Part shown: positions 18,004-26,702 of the stretch, in pieces
How the letters are laid out: the number at the start of each line of letters is the position of its first letter
How positions within the stretch are numbered: the first letter of the stretch is position 1
Assembly (NCBI RefSeq): GCF_009848505.1
Contig: NZ_WWDL01000038.1
Location: 1 to 44,770 of the forward strand
DNA: 44,770 bases
Reading direction: 5' to 3'
Source of the DNA: Muricoccus harenae
GTDB lineage: Bacteria > Pseudomonadota > Alphaproteobacteria > Acetobacterales > Acetobacteraceae
Notes under the pieces: model-generated
Database searches by the model: none
Seen by the model: only the letters and a program-made list of their open reading frames with translations
What the model was told of the DNA's origin: nothing
Translations under genes and position numbers: made by a program

Positions 18004-18517
18004 TCGCGGCCGCGGCACCGGTTTTTCCGCCCGCACCCAGCGGCAGTGGCCGGTCAGACCGGGCTCACTGGCCGTTGAAGGCGGCTGCCTCCCTGAGGTT
18101 GATCAGAAGCTCACGGCTCGTCGGTGCTGACCTCCACGAGGCAACTGCCAAACCAACGATGCGCAGGCACCGCATCATTGTGAGCGGGTAAGAAGCGAAA
18201 CTACCGCGATGCAGCCGGAAAAGGGCAGGGGGTGGCTTAGAGTTCGGCCGCCTGCGACCTCTGCAGCGCCACGACGTCTAGCAGGATGCGCAGGAGGTTT
18301 ATCTGCTGCAGCACCTCCGTCTCCCCCAGCACCGTCGGACGAGACGGGAAAAGGTCAATCCGCACCCCAAGGGCCGCGGCATCACCCGGCCTGCCCGCCG
18401 TGCGTCAGATCGTCATCAGTTGCCTGTTCGCCTACCTCGAAGCACCCGTCCGACGGCCCCATGGTAGGCGCTATTTCCCGCCGCCCAGCAACTCAAAGCG
18501 CCCAGGTAGTGCTCGCG
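18004..18517. other. no recognisable gene
   Basis: The minus-strand phrase LINLREAAAFNGQ at about 18060-18110 may belong to the decayed haloperoxidase-like gene, but a stop follows it. Nothing else in this stretch can be supported. Confidence 0.3.
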
Positions 18518-18895
18518 TTATTTCTGTTCTCGCAGATAAGCCAACAAATCATTCAGCTGCTGCTCGTTCCGCAGTCCAGCGAAAGCCATGGATCCGCCTG
18601 GAACCACCTCCTTCGGGTTTCGGATGTAGGCGCGAAGGGTATCTTCGGACCAGACCAGCCCTCCCTCCGCCTTCTGCCTCATGCTGGTGGAGTAGCGGAA
18701 GCCGTCCAATGATCCGGCAGGCCGGCCGACAACGCCTCGCAGGTGAGGTCCAACAAGGTTACGGTCAAGCGCGTGGCAGGCTCTGCACTGTCCAAAGACC
18801 CGCTGGCCGGCCGACACATCTCCGCCGGCTTGCTGCGCGGAGGCCATTGTCCCTAAGGCCAAGAGAATCGCCGACGCCGATACGAATTTGAGCAT
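18518..18895 (-). CDS. small periplasmic class I cytochrome c
   Basis: Electron carrier of 125 residues. The start ATG at 18895 begins a clean signal peptide (MLKFVSASAILLALGTMASA) with GGAG about 10 bases upstream; the longer frame to 18967 is not needed. The heme site is CRACH and the distal methionine lies in PGGSMAFAGL, both as in cytochrome c550/c2-type proteins. It is divergent from the cytochrome oxidase operon, about 490 bases away, and is a natural candidate electron donor for that oxidase; this is inference from position. Confidence 0.92.
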   Translation of the reverse strand: MLKFVSASAILLALGTMASAQQAGGDVSAGQRVFGQCRACHALDRNLVGPHLRGVVGRPAGSLDGFRYSTSMRQKAEGGLVWSEDTLRAYIRNPKEVVPGGSMAFAGLRNEQQLNDLLAYLREQK

Positions 18896-19385
18896 GTGCC
18901 AAGCTCCGGCCTGCTGCATCCATCTTATGCCCGGCCTCGAACGCTTGGGAAGCAAAACAATGTTCACGGCTCCTCATCTCAAGACGTCGGCCCATGGTCG
19001 GTCCGCCATGAAACGCCCCCGTTAGGGGTCGATCGCCCAATCATGGGCCGCAGCTTCAATCTCGTTGACATACATGCAAGCGGTGCGATATCGATATAAG
19101 AGCCTAATCTTCATCCCCGTCATGTTCGGACGAGGCTGCATGCGACCCGCAGGCAGTTCGGTTGATTGAGGATCAGCCGGACCGGTGCGAGCAAGATCGC
19201 CAGGCGAACCGACTGGTGATCCCCGCAGAAGCCATCCGGGCCATGCTACTGCTTTGTTCCGATCGGACGGAGGGGGATTGGCCGTAGTTCCACCGCGACG
19301 CGTTGCACCGAGCGTATCAGAGGTGAGTGCTCGATCCCTTTGCTAATTCGGATCCGCCGCCTCTGAAGGCAAGGATGGGTCAGGG
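18896..19385. other. divergent regulatory gap, cytochrome c / cox operon
   Basis: About 490 bases without a gene, between divergent respiratory genes. It holds a possible sigma-70 promoter (listed separately) and the 10-base palindrome ATATCGATAT at 19088-19097. No FNR-type TTGAT-N4-ATCAA box was seen. Confidence 0.4.
19065..19092 (+). promoter_or_regulatory. possible sigma-70 promoter for the cox operon
   Basis: A perfect TTGACA hexamer (19065-19070) is followed 16 bases later by GATATC (19087-19092), a weak -10. A better-looking TATAAG at 19095 is too far away (24 bases). It lies about 290 bases before the subunit II gene. Confidence 0.3.
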
Positions 19386-20186
19386 ATGGTGGTCGCGCTG
19401 ATTATGGTGCTTGTGGTCGTCGGCTCGGTGGCCTTCCACTTGGTCAGCCCATGGTGGTGGACACCCATCGCCTCGAACTGGCACTACATCGACAACACGA
19501 TCACCATCACCTTCTGGATCACCGGCTTCGTGTTCGCAGCTGTGGTCCTGTTCATGGCCTACTGCGTGTACCGCTTCCGACACCGACCCGGACTACGCGC
19601 CATGTACGAACCAGAGAACAAGCGGCTGGAGTCATGGCTCACTGTTGTAACCGCTGTGGGTGTGGCCGCCATGCTGGCGCCGGGGCTTTTTGTCTGGAGC
19701 CAGTTCGTGACGGTTCCGCCAGGATCCTCGGAGATCGAGATCGTTGGGCAGCAGTGGCGCTGGAGCTACCGCCTGCCTGGTCCAGATGGCCGCTTGGGCC
19801 TTTCGGATGTACGATACGTCACCGCTGATAACCCCCTGGGCCTCAATCCGGACGATCCAAACGGGCGCGATGATGTCGTCATCGACAATGACGACCTGCA
19901 TTTGCCGATAGGAAAGCCCGTAAAGGTGCGGCTTCGTTCCATTGACGTCCTGCATGACTTCTACGTTCCCGAGTTCCGCGCGAAGATGGACATGATACCA
20001 GGTTCCGTAACGTATTTTTGGTTTACCCCGACCCGAACCGGCACATTCGAGGTGTTATGCGCCGAGATGTGTGGAACGGGCCATTCGGTGATGCGCAGCA
20101 GGGTCCTCGTGGAGACCGAGGTCGAGCACCGGGCTTGGCTAAGCCAGCAAAGAGCCTTTGCTGAACTGGAGGTATCAGGAAGATAA
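19386..20186 (+). CDS. cytochrome c oxidase subunit II (CuA)
   Basis: Subunit of 266 residues that takes electrons from cytochrome c through a binuclear CuA centre. About three hydrophobic helices occupy residues 1-100, one more than the usual two-helix hairpin; the periplasmic cupredoxin domain follows (VGQQWRWSYRLP). The CuA ligands are complete: H190 in VLHDFYVPEF, then C225, E227, C229, H233 and M236 in CAEMCGTGHSVM. There is no fused cytochrome c domain. It is the first gene of the operon. Order II-I-III-III resembles the coxMNOP alternative oxidase cluster of Bradyrhizobium rather than the main ctaCDE locus. Confidence 0.95.
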   Translation: MVVALIMVLVVVGSVAFHLVSPWWWTPIASNWHYIDNTITITFWITGFVFAAVVLFMAYCVYRFRHRPGLRAMYEPENKRLESWLTVVTAVGVAAMLAPGLFVWSQFVTVPPGSSEIEIVGQQWRWSYRLPGPDGRLGLSDVRYVTADNPLGLNPDDPNGRDDVVIDNDDLHLPIGKPVKVRLRSIDVLHDFYVPEFRAKMDMIPGSVTYFWFTPTRTGTFEVLCAEMCGTGHSVMRSRVLVETEVEHRAWLSQQRAFAELEVSGR

Positions 20187-20279
20187 AGAGGCGCGGCCGA
20201 CACTTGCATATTTCGGCGAGGATGAGCGGCACGACTAAGGAGTCTTCCATACACGCACACGAAGCGGGAGGAGAGTTCA

Positions 20280-22061
20280 ATGAGCAGTGCAGCGCCCGGT
20301 GTGCAGGAGGTCATCCCCGCCTCTGACGTGGCTGAGGCCGAGCTCTACCATCCACACAGCTGGCTGACGAAGTATGTCTTTAGCCAGGATGCCAAGATCA
20401 TCGGCATTCAGTACACTGTCACGGCATTGGCGATTGGAACTGTCGCTCTGGTTCTGTCCTGGTTGATGCGTGTGCAGCTCGGCTTTCCCGGCGTGCTTTC
20501 CTTCATCGACCCTGCGACCTACTACCAGTTCATCACCATGCATGGCATGATCATGGTGGTTTATCTGCTCACCGCTGTCCTTCTCGGCGGCTTCGGCAAC
20601 TACCTCATCCCGTTGATGCTCGGCGCACGGGACATGGTCTTCCCCTATGCCAACATGCTGAGCTACTGGACCTATCTGCTGGCGGTTGTGGTCCTCGTAG
20701 CAAGCTTCTTTGCGCCCGGCGGGCCAACCGGTGCCGGATGGACCCTCTACCCTCCGCAAGCCATCCTCTCTGGTACGCCAGGACAGGACTGGGGCATCAT
20801 CCTCATGCTCGTGTCGCTGATGCTGTTCATCATCGGCTTCACCATGGGCGGGCTGAACTATGTCGTCACGGTGCTGCAGGCCCGTACGAGGGGAATGACG
20901 CTGATGCGGATGCCGCTCACCGTATGGGGAATTTTCACAGCGACGGTGATGGCTCTGTTGGCCTTTCCTGCACTTTTCGTCGGCGCGGTGATGATGCTCT
21001 TCGACCGCCTCCTTGGGACCAGCTTTTTCATGCCCGCCTTGGTGGAGCTTGGACAGCTTCGGGAGCATGGCGGCGGAAGCCCAATCCTGTGGCAGCACCT
21101 GTTCTGGTTCTTCGGGCATCCGGAGGTCTATATCGTCGCCCTCCCAGCCTTTGGAATCGTCTCCGACCTGATCAGCGTCCATGCGAGGCGGAACATCTTC
21201 GGCTATCGCATGATGGTGTGGGCCATCGTGGCGATTGGCGCGCTCAGCTTCGTGGTCTGGGCGCACCATATGTATGTCAGCGGGATGCATCCGTATTTCG
21301 GGTTCTTCTTCGCGACTACTACCCTCATCATCGCGATCCCCACGGCCATCAAGGTCTATAACTGGCTACTGACCCTTTGGCGCGGGGACATCCATCTCAC
21401 CGTCCCGATGCTCTTCGCCCTCGGCTTCATTGTTACGTTCGTGAACGGAGGTCTTACTGGCCTCTTCCTGGGCAACGTCGTGGTGGACGTTCCTCTGTCG
21501 GATACGCTGTTCGTCGTGGCGCATTTCCACATGGTGATGGGCGTGGCGCCGATCCTCGTCATCTTCGGGGGCATCTATCATTGGTATCCGAAGGTCACCG
21601 GCCGGATGCTGAACGAGGGGATGGGAAGGATCCACTTCTGGGTCACCTTCCTCGGAGCCTATGCAATCTTTTTTCCGATGCACTATCTCGGCCTGCTCGG
21701 AGTGCCGCGCCGCTACCATGACCTCGGCGAAATGGCCTTCGTGCCCCCCTCCACCGCCACCCTGAACGCCTTCATCAGCCTTGTTGCCTTTGTGGTTGGC
21801 TTTGCGCAGATCGTCTTCCTCTTCAACCTATTCTGGAGCCTGAGAAGGGGGCGGGAGGCAGGCAGCAATCCCTGGAACGCAACGACACTCGAGTGGCAGA
21901 CGCCAGAAACCCCGCCCGGCCATGGCAACTGGGGCAAGGAGTTGCCGGTAGTTTATCGCTGGGCTTATGACTACAGCGTTCCAGGCGCCGCACGGGACTA
22001 TGTGCCCCAGAACGAGCCCATGCCTGCCCCGACGCGGGCGGCGACGGGGCAAGCGACATGA
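20280..22061 (+). CDS. cytochrome c oxidase subunit I (aa3/A1 type)
   Basis: Catalytic subunit of 593 residues with 12 or so helices. Heme and copper ligands are intact: His in TMHGMIMVV and the second His of AHFHMVMG for the low-spin heme, the first for heme a3, and H280 (HPEVY) with the pair in VWAHHMYVSG for CuB. E282 and the cross-linkable Y284 mark an A1-type proton-pumping oxidase; D-channel (NYLIPLMLGARDMVFP) and K-channel (PTAIKVYNW) residues are also present. The ATG has GGGAGGAGAG just upstream. Its stop overlaps the next gene (ATGA), so translation is coupled. Confidence 0.96.
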   Translation: MSSAAPGVQEVIPASDVAEAELYHPHSWLTKYVFSQDAKIIGIQYTVTALAIGTVALVLSWLMRVQLGFPGVLSFIDPATYYQFITMHGMIMVVYLLTAVLLGGFGNYLIPLMLGARDMVFPYANMLSYWTYLLAVVVLVASFFAPGGPTGAGWTLYPPQAILSGTPGQDWGIILMLVSLMLFIIGFTMGGLNYVVTVLQARTRGMTLMRMPLTVWGIFTATVMALLAFPALFVGAVMMLFDRLLGTSFFMPALVELGQLREHGGGSPILWQHLFWFFGHPEVYIVALPAFGIVSDLISVHARRNIFGYRMMVWAIVAIGALSFVVWAHHMYVSGMHPYFGFFFATTTLIIAIPTAIKVYNWLLTLWRGDIHLTVPMLFALGFIVTFVNGGLTGLFLGNVVVDVPLSDTLFVVAHFHMVMGVAPILVIFGGIYHWYPKVTGRMLNEGMGRIHFWVTFLGAYAIFFPMHYLGLLGVPRRYHDLGEMAFVPPSTATLNAFISLVAFVVGFAQIVFLFNLFWSLRRGREAGSNPWNATTLEWQTPETPPGHGNWGKELPVVYRWAYDYSVPGAARDYVPQNEPMPAPTRAATGQAT

Positions 22062-22759
22062 TTTTCACCCTGCTGTTCCTGGCGGCCGTCGCCGTGATCG
22101 CCGGCATATGGCTTTTCCGGCAAGGACTGACGAGCAAGCCTTGGCTAGAATCCGCGGCACCCGCAATGGCCAGCGCGCCGCCGGTGCCCGCTGCGAGAAT
22201 GGGACTGCGTGTCTTCATCACCGTGGCGACGGGCTTCCTCGTGCTCCTGGTCAGCGCCTATTCCATCCGCATGGAGATGGCGGACTGGCGTCCGCCGCCG
22301 CAACCCGGCTTGCTCTGGGTCAATACGGGGGTGCTCATCGTCAGCAGCCTCGCCCTGCAATGGGCCAGATCGGCGGCGGGTAGGGGTGACATCCAGGCCG
22401 TTCAGGATGGGCTGGTGTTCGGCGGGACCAGCGCGATTGTCTTCCTGTTGGGCCAGCTCATGGCTTGGCGGGAGATGGCGAATGCCGGATATTTGCTGAC
22501 GAGCAATCCAGCCAACGCGTTCTTCTACATTATCACGGCCGCGCATGCGCTCCATGTCCTGGGTGGGCTGGTGGCGCTCGCGCGAGCGGGCATGTGGCTG
22601 CGACGGGGAGCCGCAATCGGGAGACTGCGTCTGAGCGTGGATCTCTGCACGACCTATTGGCATTTCCTGCTCGTCGCTTGGCTCGTGCTCTTCAGCCTGC
22701 TGGCCTTCGCTCCGTCCTTTAGCTGGCTCTACGCGATCTGCACCGCACCGTTCAGATAG
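22058..22759 (+). CDS. cytochrome c oxidase subunit III-like protein (CoxO-like)
   Basis: Membrane protein of 233 residues with about six helices. It resembles subunit III in its C-terminal half (FYIITAAHALHVLGGLVALA and TTYWHFLLVAWLVLFSLL), where histidines typical of the III fold are kept. The N terminus is divergent, with a helix then a Pro/Ala-rich linker. It overlaps subunit I by 4 bases. A second, more typical subunit III gene follows, so the operon encodes two III-family proteins, as in coxMNOP-type clusters. Confidence 0.82.
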   Translation: MIFTLLFLAAVAVIAGIWLFRQGLTSKPWLESAAPAMASAPPVPAARMGLRVFITVATGFLVLLVSAYSIRMEMADWRPPPQPGLLWVNTGVLIVSSLALQWARSAAGRGDIQAVQDGLVFGGTSAIVFLLGQLMAWREMANAGYLLTSNPANAFFYIITAAHALHVLGGLVALARAGMWLRRGAAIGRLRLSVDLCTTYWHFLLVAWLVLFSLLAFAPSFSWLYAICTAPFR

Positions 22760-22770
22760 GGATCCCTCCC

Positions 22771-23493
22771 ATGCCGGACACGGCCCCCATGCAGGCGCAG
22801 GATTCAACAGCCCGAAGCGCGGGCTGGCGGGGCGTGGTGGCTGACTGGTCCTCGGACCAGCAGTCATTCAAGGATGTCTCCTGGGGGAAGGCCATGATGT
22901 GGATCTTCCTCCTGAGTGACACCTTCATCTTTGGCTGCTTCCTTCTCTCCTACATGACCGTGCGGATGTCGACTGTCGTGCCGTGGCCAAACCCTAGCGA
23001 GGTCTTTGCCCTGGAGATCGGTGGCGTGCATCTCCCGCTCATCCTGATCGCCATTATGACTTTCGTGCTCATCACCAGCAGCGGGACCATGGCGATGGCG
23101 GTGAACTATGCGTATCGCCGGGACCGTCGCAGGACCGCGCTTCTGATGCTACTCACCGCCGCACTCGGCGCCTCCTTCGTCGGGATGCAGGCCTTCGAAT
23201 GGAGCAAGCTGATCCATGAAGGGGTCCGCCCCTGGGAGAATCCCTGGGGCGCTGCTCAGTTCGGCTCCAGCTTCTTCATGATCACCGGTTTCCACGGCAC
23301 GCATGTGACCTTCGGCGTCATCTTCCTGGTGATTGTCGCAAGGAAGGTCTGGCGCGGCGACTTCGACGACGGCAGGCGAGGCTTCTTCACCAGCAGGAAA
23401 GGGCGTTATGAGATCGTCGAGATCACGGGGCTTTACTGGCACTTTGTCGATTTGGTGTGGGTCTTCATCTTTGCCTTCTTCTATCTTTGGTAG
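22771..23493 (+). CDS. cytochrome c oxidase subunit III (CoxP-like)
   Basis: Integral membrane subunit of 240 residues, better matching canonical subunit III. It has KAMMWIFLLSDTFIFGCFLLSYM in the first helix, SSFFMITGFHGTHVTFGVIFL and EITGLYWHFVDLVWVFIFAFFYLW at the C terminus, all family hallmarks. It starts 11 bases after the previous gene. Subunit III stabilises subunit I and proton uptake; how the two III-like proteins share that role is unknown. Confidence 0.93.
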   Translation: MPDTAPMQAQDSTARSAGWRGVVADWSSDQQSFKDVSWGKAMMWIFLLSDTFIFGCFLLSYMTVRMSTVVPWPNPSEVFALEIGGVHLPLILIAIMTFVLITSSGTMAMAVNYAYRRDRRRTALLMLLTAALGASFVGMQAFEWSKLIHEGVRPWENPWGAAQFGSSFFMITGFHGTHVTFGVIFLVIVARKVWRGDFDDGRRGFFTSRKGRYEIVEITGLYWHFVDLVWVFIFAFFYLW

Positions 23494-23502
23494 GAGGGAT
23501 CA

Positions 23503-23841
23503 GTGGCTGAAGCAGCGGCACATGCGGGGCAACAGCAGCATCCGCTCAGGCTCTACGTTGTGGTCTGGGTGTGGTTGTTCATCCTCAGCACCTTCTCCTA
23601 CTTGGTGGATTTCTTTCAGCTGCAGGGATATCTCCGCTGGTCGCTCATCCTGCTCTTCATGATGTTGAAGGCGGGGCTGATCACGGCGGTCTTTATGCAT
23701 ATGGCCTGGGAGCGGCTGGCGCTCGCCTATGCCATCCTGCTTCCCCCGCTCCTTGTTCTGGTCTTTGTCGGCATCATGGTGCTCGAGGCCGACTACACCC
23801 TGTTCACGCGAGAGGAATTCCTGGAGGCGGGACGTGGCTGA
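23503..23841 (+). CDS. cytochrome c oxidase subunit IV family protein
   Basis: Small membrane protein of 112 residues with three helices, of the prokaryotic COX4/CyoD-like family. It begins at GTG 23503 with GGAGGG nine bases upstream, right after the subunit III stop. Typical wording is VWVWLFILSTFSYLVDF, LLFMMLKAGLITAVFMHMAWER and a hydrophobic third helix. It probably stabilises the oxidase complex. Confidence 0.9.
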   Translation: MAEAAAHAGQQQHPLRLYVVVWVWLFILSTFSYLVDFFQLQGYLRWSLILLFMMLKAGLITAVFMHMAWERLALAYAILLPPLLVLVFVGIMVLEADYTLFTREEFLEAGRG

Positions 23842-23843
23842 TT

Positions 23844-24047
23844 ATGGCGAAGGCAGGCTGGTGGTCCGGCGCAACAACGTCTCGGCCAAGTCCTTGGGAG
23901 GCATGGCCGCAGCCGTGTGGCGTGATGGGCACCGGTGAAAGGCCGCGTCTCCGCAATCGCGCCATCATCGCGGCGGGGCTATTGCTTTGCATTCTCGCTG
24001 CCGTGACTCTCGCCTATTTCCTCGGCTTTCTCGATAGGCTGGGCTGA
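23844..24047 (+). CDS. small single-helix membrane protein, hypothetical
   Basis: Sixty-seven residues beginning 3 bases after the subunit IV stop. A polar N-terminal 40 residues precede one clear membrane helix (AIIAAGLLLCILAAVTLAYF) and a short tail. The ribosome site is poor, so translation would depend on coupling to subunit IV. It could be an accessory subunit of the oxidase; I do not recognise the family, and chance is not excluded. Confidence 0.5.
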   Translation: MAKAGWWSGATTSRPSPWEAWPQPCGVMGTGERPRLRNRAIIAAGLLLCILAAVTLAYFLGFLDRLG

Positions 24048-24435
24048 CTTCCTCCAAGGCAGGCGGCTACGATCAGGCGTCAGACAGCCATGACAAGTGG
24101 ATTGATCGCAGCGGCTCTAACGGAGGATCGGGTGGCCACGCGCAGGCCCACATCCCGGTCGAGGAGCAAGGGGTAGGGGTAAGCACCAGGACAGCGAAGA
24201 GGAAGCTGACGGCATTCCTCAGCATGATGACTTCCAGCCCTTGGTGGTTGTGAGGCAGGCTGGAGCAGTTCGCTGACAGAGGCCGGTGGCTAGGAGCCCA
24301 TGATTATCTGGTAGACCCGCTGAGCGGCGAAGAGCCACCCGACGTAAATGATGATCAAACCCTGCTTTCGCGGTACGCTCACCAGTCGCCTTGCATGCGA
24401 GCAGAGCGAACCGCTACCATCTAGCGCGTGCCGTT
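24048..24435. other. no recognisable gene
   Basis: About 390 bases after the oxidase operon. A minus-strand fragment with one hydrophobic stretch (IIIYVGWLFAAQRVYQIIMG, about 24300-24360) might be a membrane-protein relic. There is no start signal for it. No terminator hairpin with a T run was seen. Confidence 0.3.
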
Positions 24436-24621
24436 TCAGGGCCGAGGTAGGCCCAGCGCCATGGCTACATCCGCCACCCGTGGTCCTGCGTGACGGACCG
24501 CGATTGCGACATCAAGTTCGGTCACCCCAAGCCTTTTGGCCCACTCCCGGATGTCGTAATCGTCGGTAATGTCGATCCGTTCGCGGACTGGTTTTTCAGG
24601 TTGCTTCTTCAGTTCGAGCAC
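24436..24621 (-). CDS. DUF3606 domain-containing small protein
   Basis: Sixty-one residues matching the DUF3606 pattern: basic start (LKKQPEKPVRERIDI), then the DDYDIREWAKRLGVTELDVAIAV helix pair and RHAGPRVADVAMAL. The start is GTG with GGGAGG seven bases upstream. These proteins are common, often in several copies, in Acetobacteraceae, Methylobacterium and rhizobia near stress genes. Their function is not known. It stands alone. Confidence 0.82.
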   Translation of the reverse strand: MLELKKQPEKPVRERIDITDDYDIREWAKRLGVTELDVAIAVRHAGPRVADVAMALGLPRP

Positions 24622-25198
24622 TGGATGTCCTCCCTGATCTACCCTCGCGCGATGCGGGATACGACTTGGCTGAAGCGTCTGTGGTATCGCGTGTTAAATG
24701 CTCCAGTAACAATGTCGGGAGTGGTGTCACCTGTGCCGGTGTTTCGGACGGCGCCTAGGCCGGCGGCAAAACCTGGGGATACACAGCCGCTAATTGATAG
24801 GATGTGGTCGCTCGTCAGGGGCCGGAAAATCCGCTGGAGAATCTGTCAGCGCGGCTCCTGCGCATGTCCGGTTTCCATCAGCCATAGAAGTCCGGCGATT
24901 GGGATCCTCACCTCAACAATACCTGCTTCTGAGCCTCGGCGAGATCCTCGTCGGAGGGCGCGAGATGCGCGCAAATCTGGCGTGGGGCTGGGACGGCTGC
25001 CGCGGCCCCAATGGAGGTTCGAGGCAGGGGCGCTGGGGCCACCACGCCTGCAGGAGTCGTCCCGTTTGCTCACTGGGTGAGGCAGGGCGCAACCCCAATT
25101 GCCAAACGCTCGTTCATTCCGGCAGCTGCCTCCGGGGGCGGGGCCCTTGCTGCCCGCTCGGTGCGCCAGGAGGGCCGACCTCCGCCGGCGGGCAGGAG
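24622..25198. other. no recognisable gene
   Basis: Promoter space for DUF3606 on the left and for the ABM-like gene on the right. The plus frame of the ABM-like gene stays open back to 24794, but that part has no family resemblance and looks random. Confidence 0.4.
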
Positions 25199-25843
25199 AT
25201 GCGGGAGGCGATGGCCGTGCATGTCATGATCAGCAAGAGCCACCTGGCGGGGTCCGGGAAGGACCTCGCTCTGCGCATTCGCGATCATGTGGTGCCGTTA
25301 GTCCAAGGAAGGCCTGGGTTCCGGGGCTACTGCGTTTTCGTGGCCGAGCAGGGCGATGCCGCATGCTCCGTCAGCATCTTCGACGATGGCGAAAGTGCCA
25401 GGGAGGCGGATGGCCGCATCCGTGAATGGAGCGGGGTGCATATGCGGGACCTCGTGGCGGGGGCGCCAGAGGTGCTGGGCGGGGAGGCCGCCTTTCAAGC
25501 GGTTCCGGAGCCGCAGGAACAGCAGAAGGATCGCCACGACGCCTTGTTCGCCGTGATCCGGCACTACCAGGGCCTTCCCGGGCAGACCGAAACCATGCAC
25601 TCACTGGTGAGCGAGCACACGCTTCCCGCCATCACCCAGGCGGAGGGATTTCGCGGCTTCTATGCCTTCCGGGACGAGGAGGATCCCAACCAGGCCATCT
25701 CCTTCACCCTCTTCGACCGGCGAGAGAACGCGGTGGGTGCGCATGAGGAGGTCCTGTCCATCATGCGGGAGCAACTCGCCGAGCTGGCCTATCAGGAACC
25801 GGAGGTCGTCATGGGAGAAACGGTTGTGCTGGTCGCGGGCTAG
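25199..25843 (+). CDS. tandem ABM-like (dimeric alpha/beta barrel) domain protein
   Basis: A protein of about 214 residues made of two copies of a ferredoxin-like barrel domain related to antibiotic-biosynthesis monooxygenase (ABM) folds. The repeats are visible as GFRGYCVFVAEQGDAACSVS / IFDDGESAREAD in the first half and GFRGFYAFRDEEDPNQAISF / TLFDRRENAVGAHE in the second. Start ATG 25199 or 25211; both have AGGAG or GGGAGG nearby, at imperfect spacing. The fused pair would act like one dimer in a single chain. No catalytic residue can be assigned; it may be a heme- or quinone-related enzyme or a stress protein. Confidence 0.75.
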   Translation: MREAMAVHVMISKSHLAGSGKDLALRIRDHVVPLVQGRPGFRGYCVFVAEQGDAACSVSIFDDGESAREADGRIREWSGVHMRDLVAGAPEVLGGEAAFQAVPEPQEQQKDRHDALFAVIRHYQGLPGQTETMHSLVSEHTLPAITQAEGFRGFYAFRDEEDPNQAISFTLFDRRENAVGAHEEVLSIMREQLAELAYQEPEVVMGETVVLVAG

Positions 25844-26025
25844 GGCGACCGCAGCCCAGCGCGAGACCGATGTGCACACGACGCATGGAGTCCTGGAAGC
25901 ACCCTCCCATGAGCGGTCCACGGCTTCGGCTGCAGGCGACACACCGGCACGCATGATCGGGAGCATTCCTTGCGAAGCCGCTGCGCCACCGCGCCCCGCG
26001 CTTTCTCGGTAGAACGGAGAGGCCG

Positions 26026-26487
26026 ATGCCTGGGAAGCCCGCCCGACCACATCGGACCAGCTGTGGGGTCGTGGTGAGTGATGGGCCGCATGTACTCCTC
26101 GGCCATGCGACACGTTCGGTTCTCTGGGACATTCCCAAGGGAGTTGCCTTCCCTGGCGAGCCCTTCGCCGAGGCTGCTGCGAGAGAGCTTCGGGAGGAGA
26201 CAGGTCTGAGCGTTGTACCTGCGGAACTGGTTGATCTTGGCGTGCACACTTATCTGCGGGGCAAGGACCTCGCCGTCTTCGCATGGCGGACTGATGCGAT
26301 GCCCGATCCAACGACGCTGCGCTGCACCTCCTTCATGCGCCTGTCGGGCGGCGGCTGGATTCCGGAGTTCGACCGCTTCGCCGTGCTTCCCTGGGAAGAG
26401 GCGCTAGGGTGCGTCGGCAAGAACCTTGCACGGGTCCTCCGGGATCTTCGCGCCGGACCCGCATGGCCCGTTTCTTCCATTGTGTGA
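26026..26487 (+). CDS. Nudix hydrolase
   Basis: Hydrolase of 153 residues with a perfect Nudix box: G39, E45, then R53-E54-L55-R56-E57-E58-T59-G60-L61. This box binds Mg2+ and cleaves nucleoside-diphosphate-linked compounds. The start is supported by GGAGAGG upstream of the ATG. The substrate cannot be read from sequence; the wording LWDIPKGVAFPGE is like small housekeeping/ADP-ribose-type Nudix enzymes. It stands alone. Confidence 0.92.
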   Translation: MPGKPARPHRTSCGVVVSDGPHVLLGHATRSVLWDIPKGVAFPGEPFAEAAARELREETGLSVVPAELVDLGVHTYLRGKDLAVFAWRTDAMPDPTTLRCTSFMRLSGGGWIPEFDRFAVLPWEEALGCVGKNLARVLRDLRAGPAWPVSSIV

Positions 26488-26702
26488 TGGAGGGGGCGTA
26501 CTTGCAGGTCCTTTGTGACGCCCAGCTGCTGAACGAGGTGCCACTGGCCGCAATCCAGTGCTGAGTTCCCGGTGCAGCCCGCTGCGAAAGTGCAGTGGGC
26601 TGCACCGGCGAATCGTTCGGAGCTCTTGCAGCAGAAACCCCATTCCCGGCCCCATCGCGAAGCGCGCTTCCCGGGGGTGAGTCTAGGTTCCGAGGACGAC
26701 CC

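Noticed and set aside
20277-21290. Minus-strand open frame of 337 codons
   Set aside because: Antisense to oxidase subunit I; His- and Glu-rich pattern produced by the codons of membrane helices.
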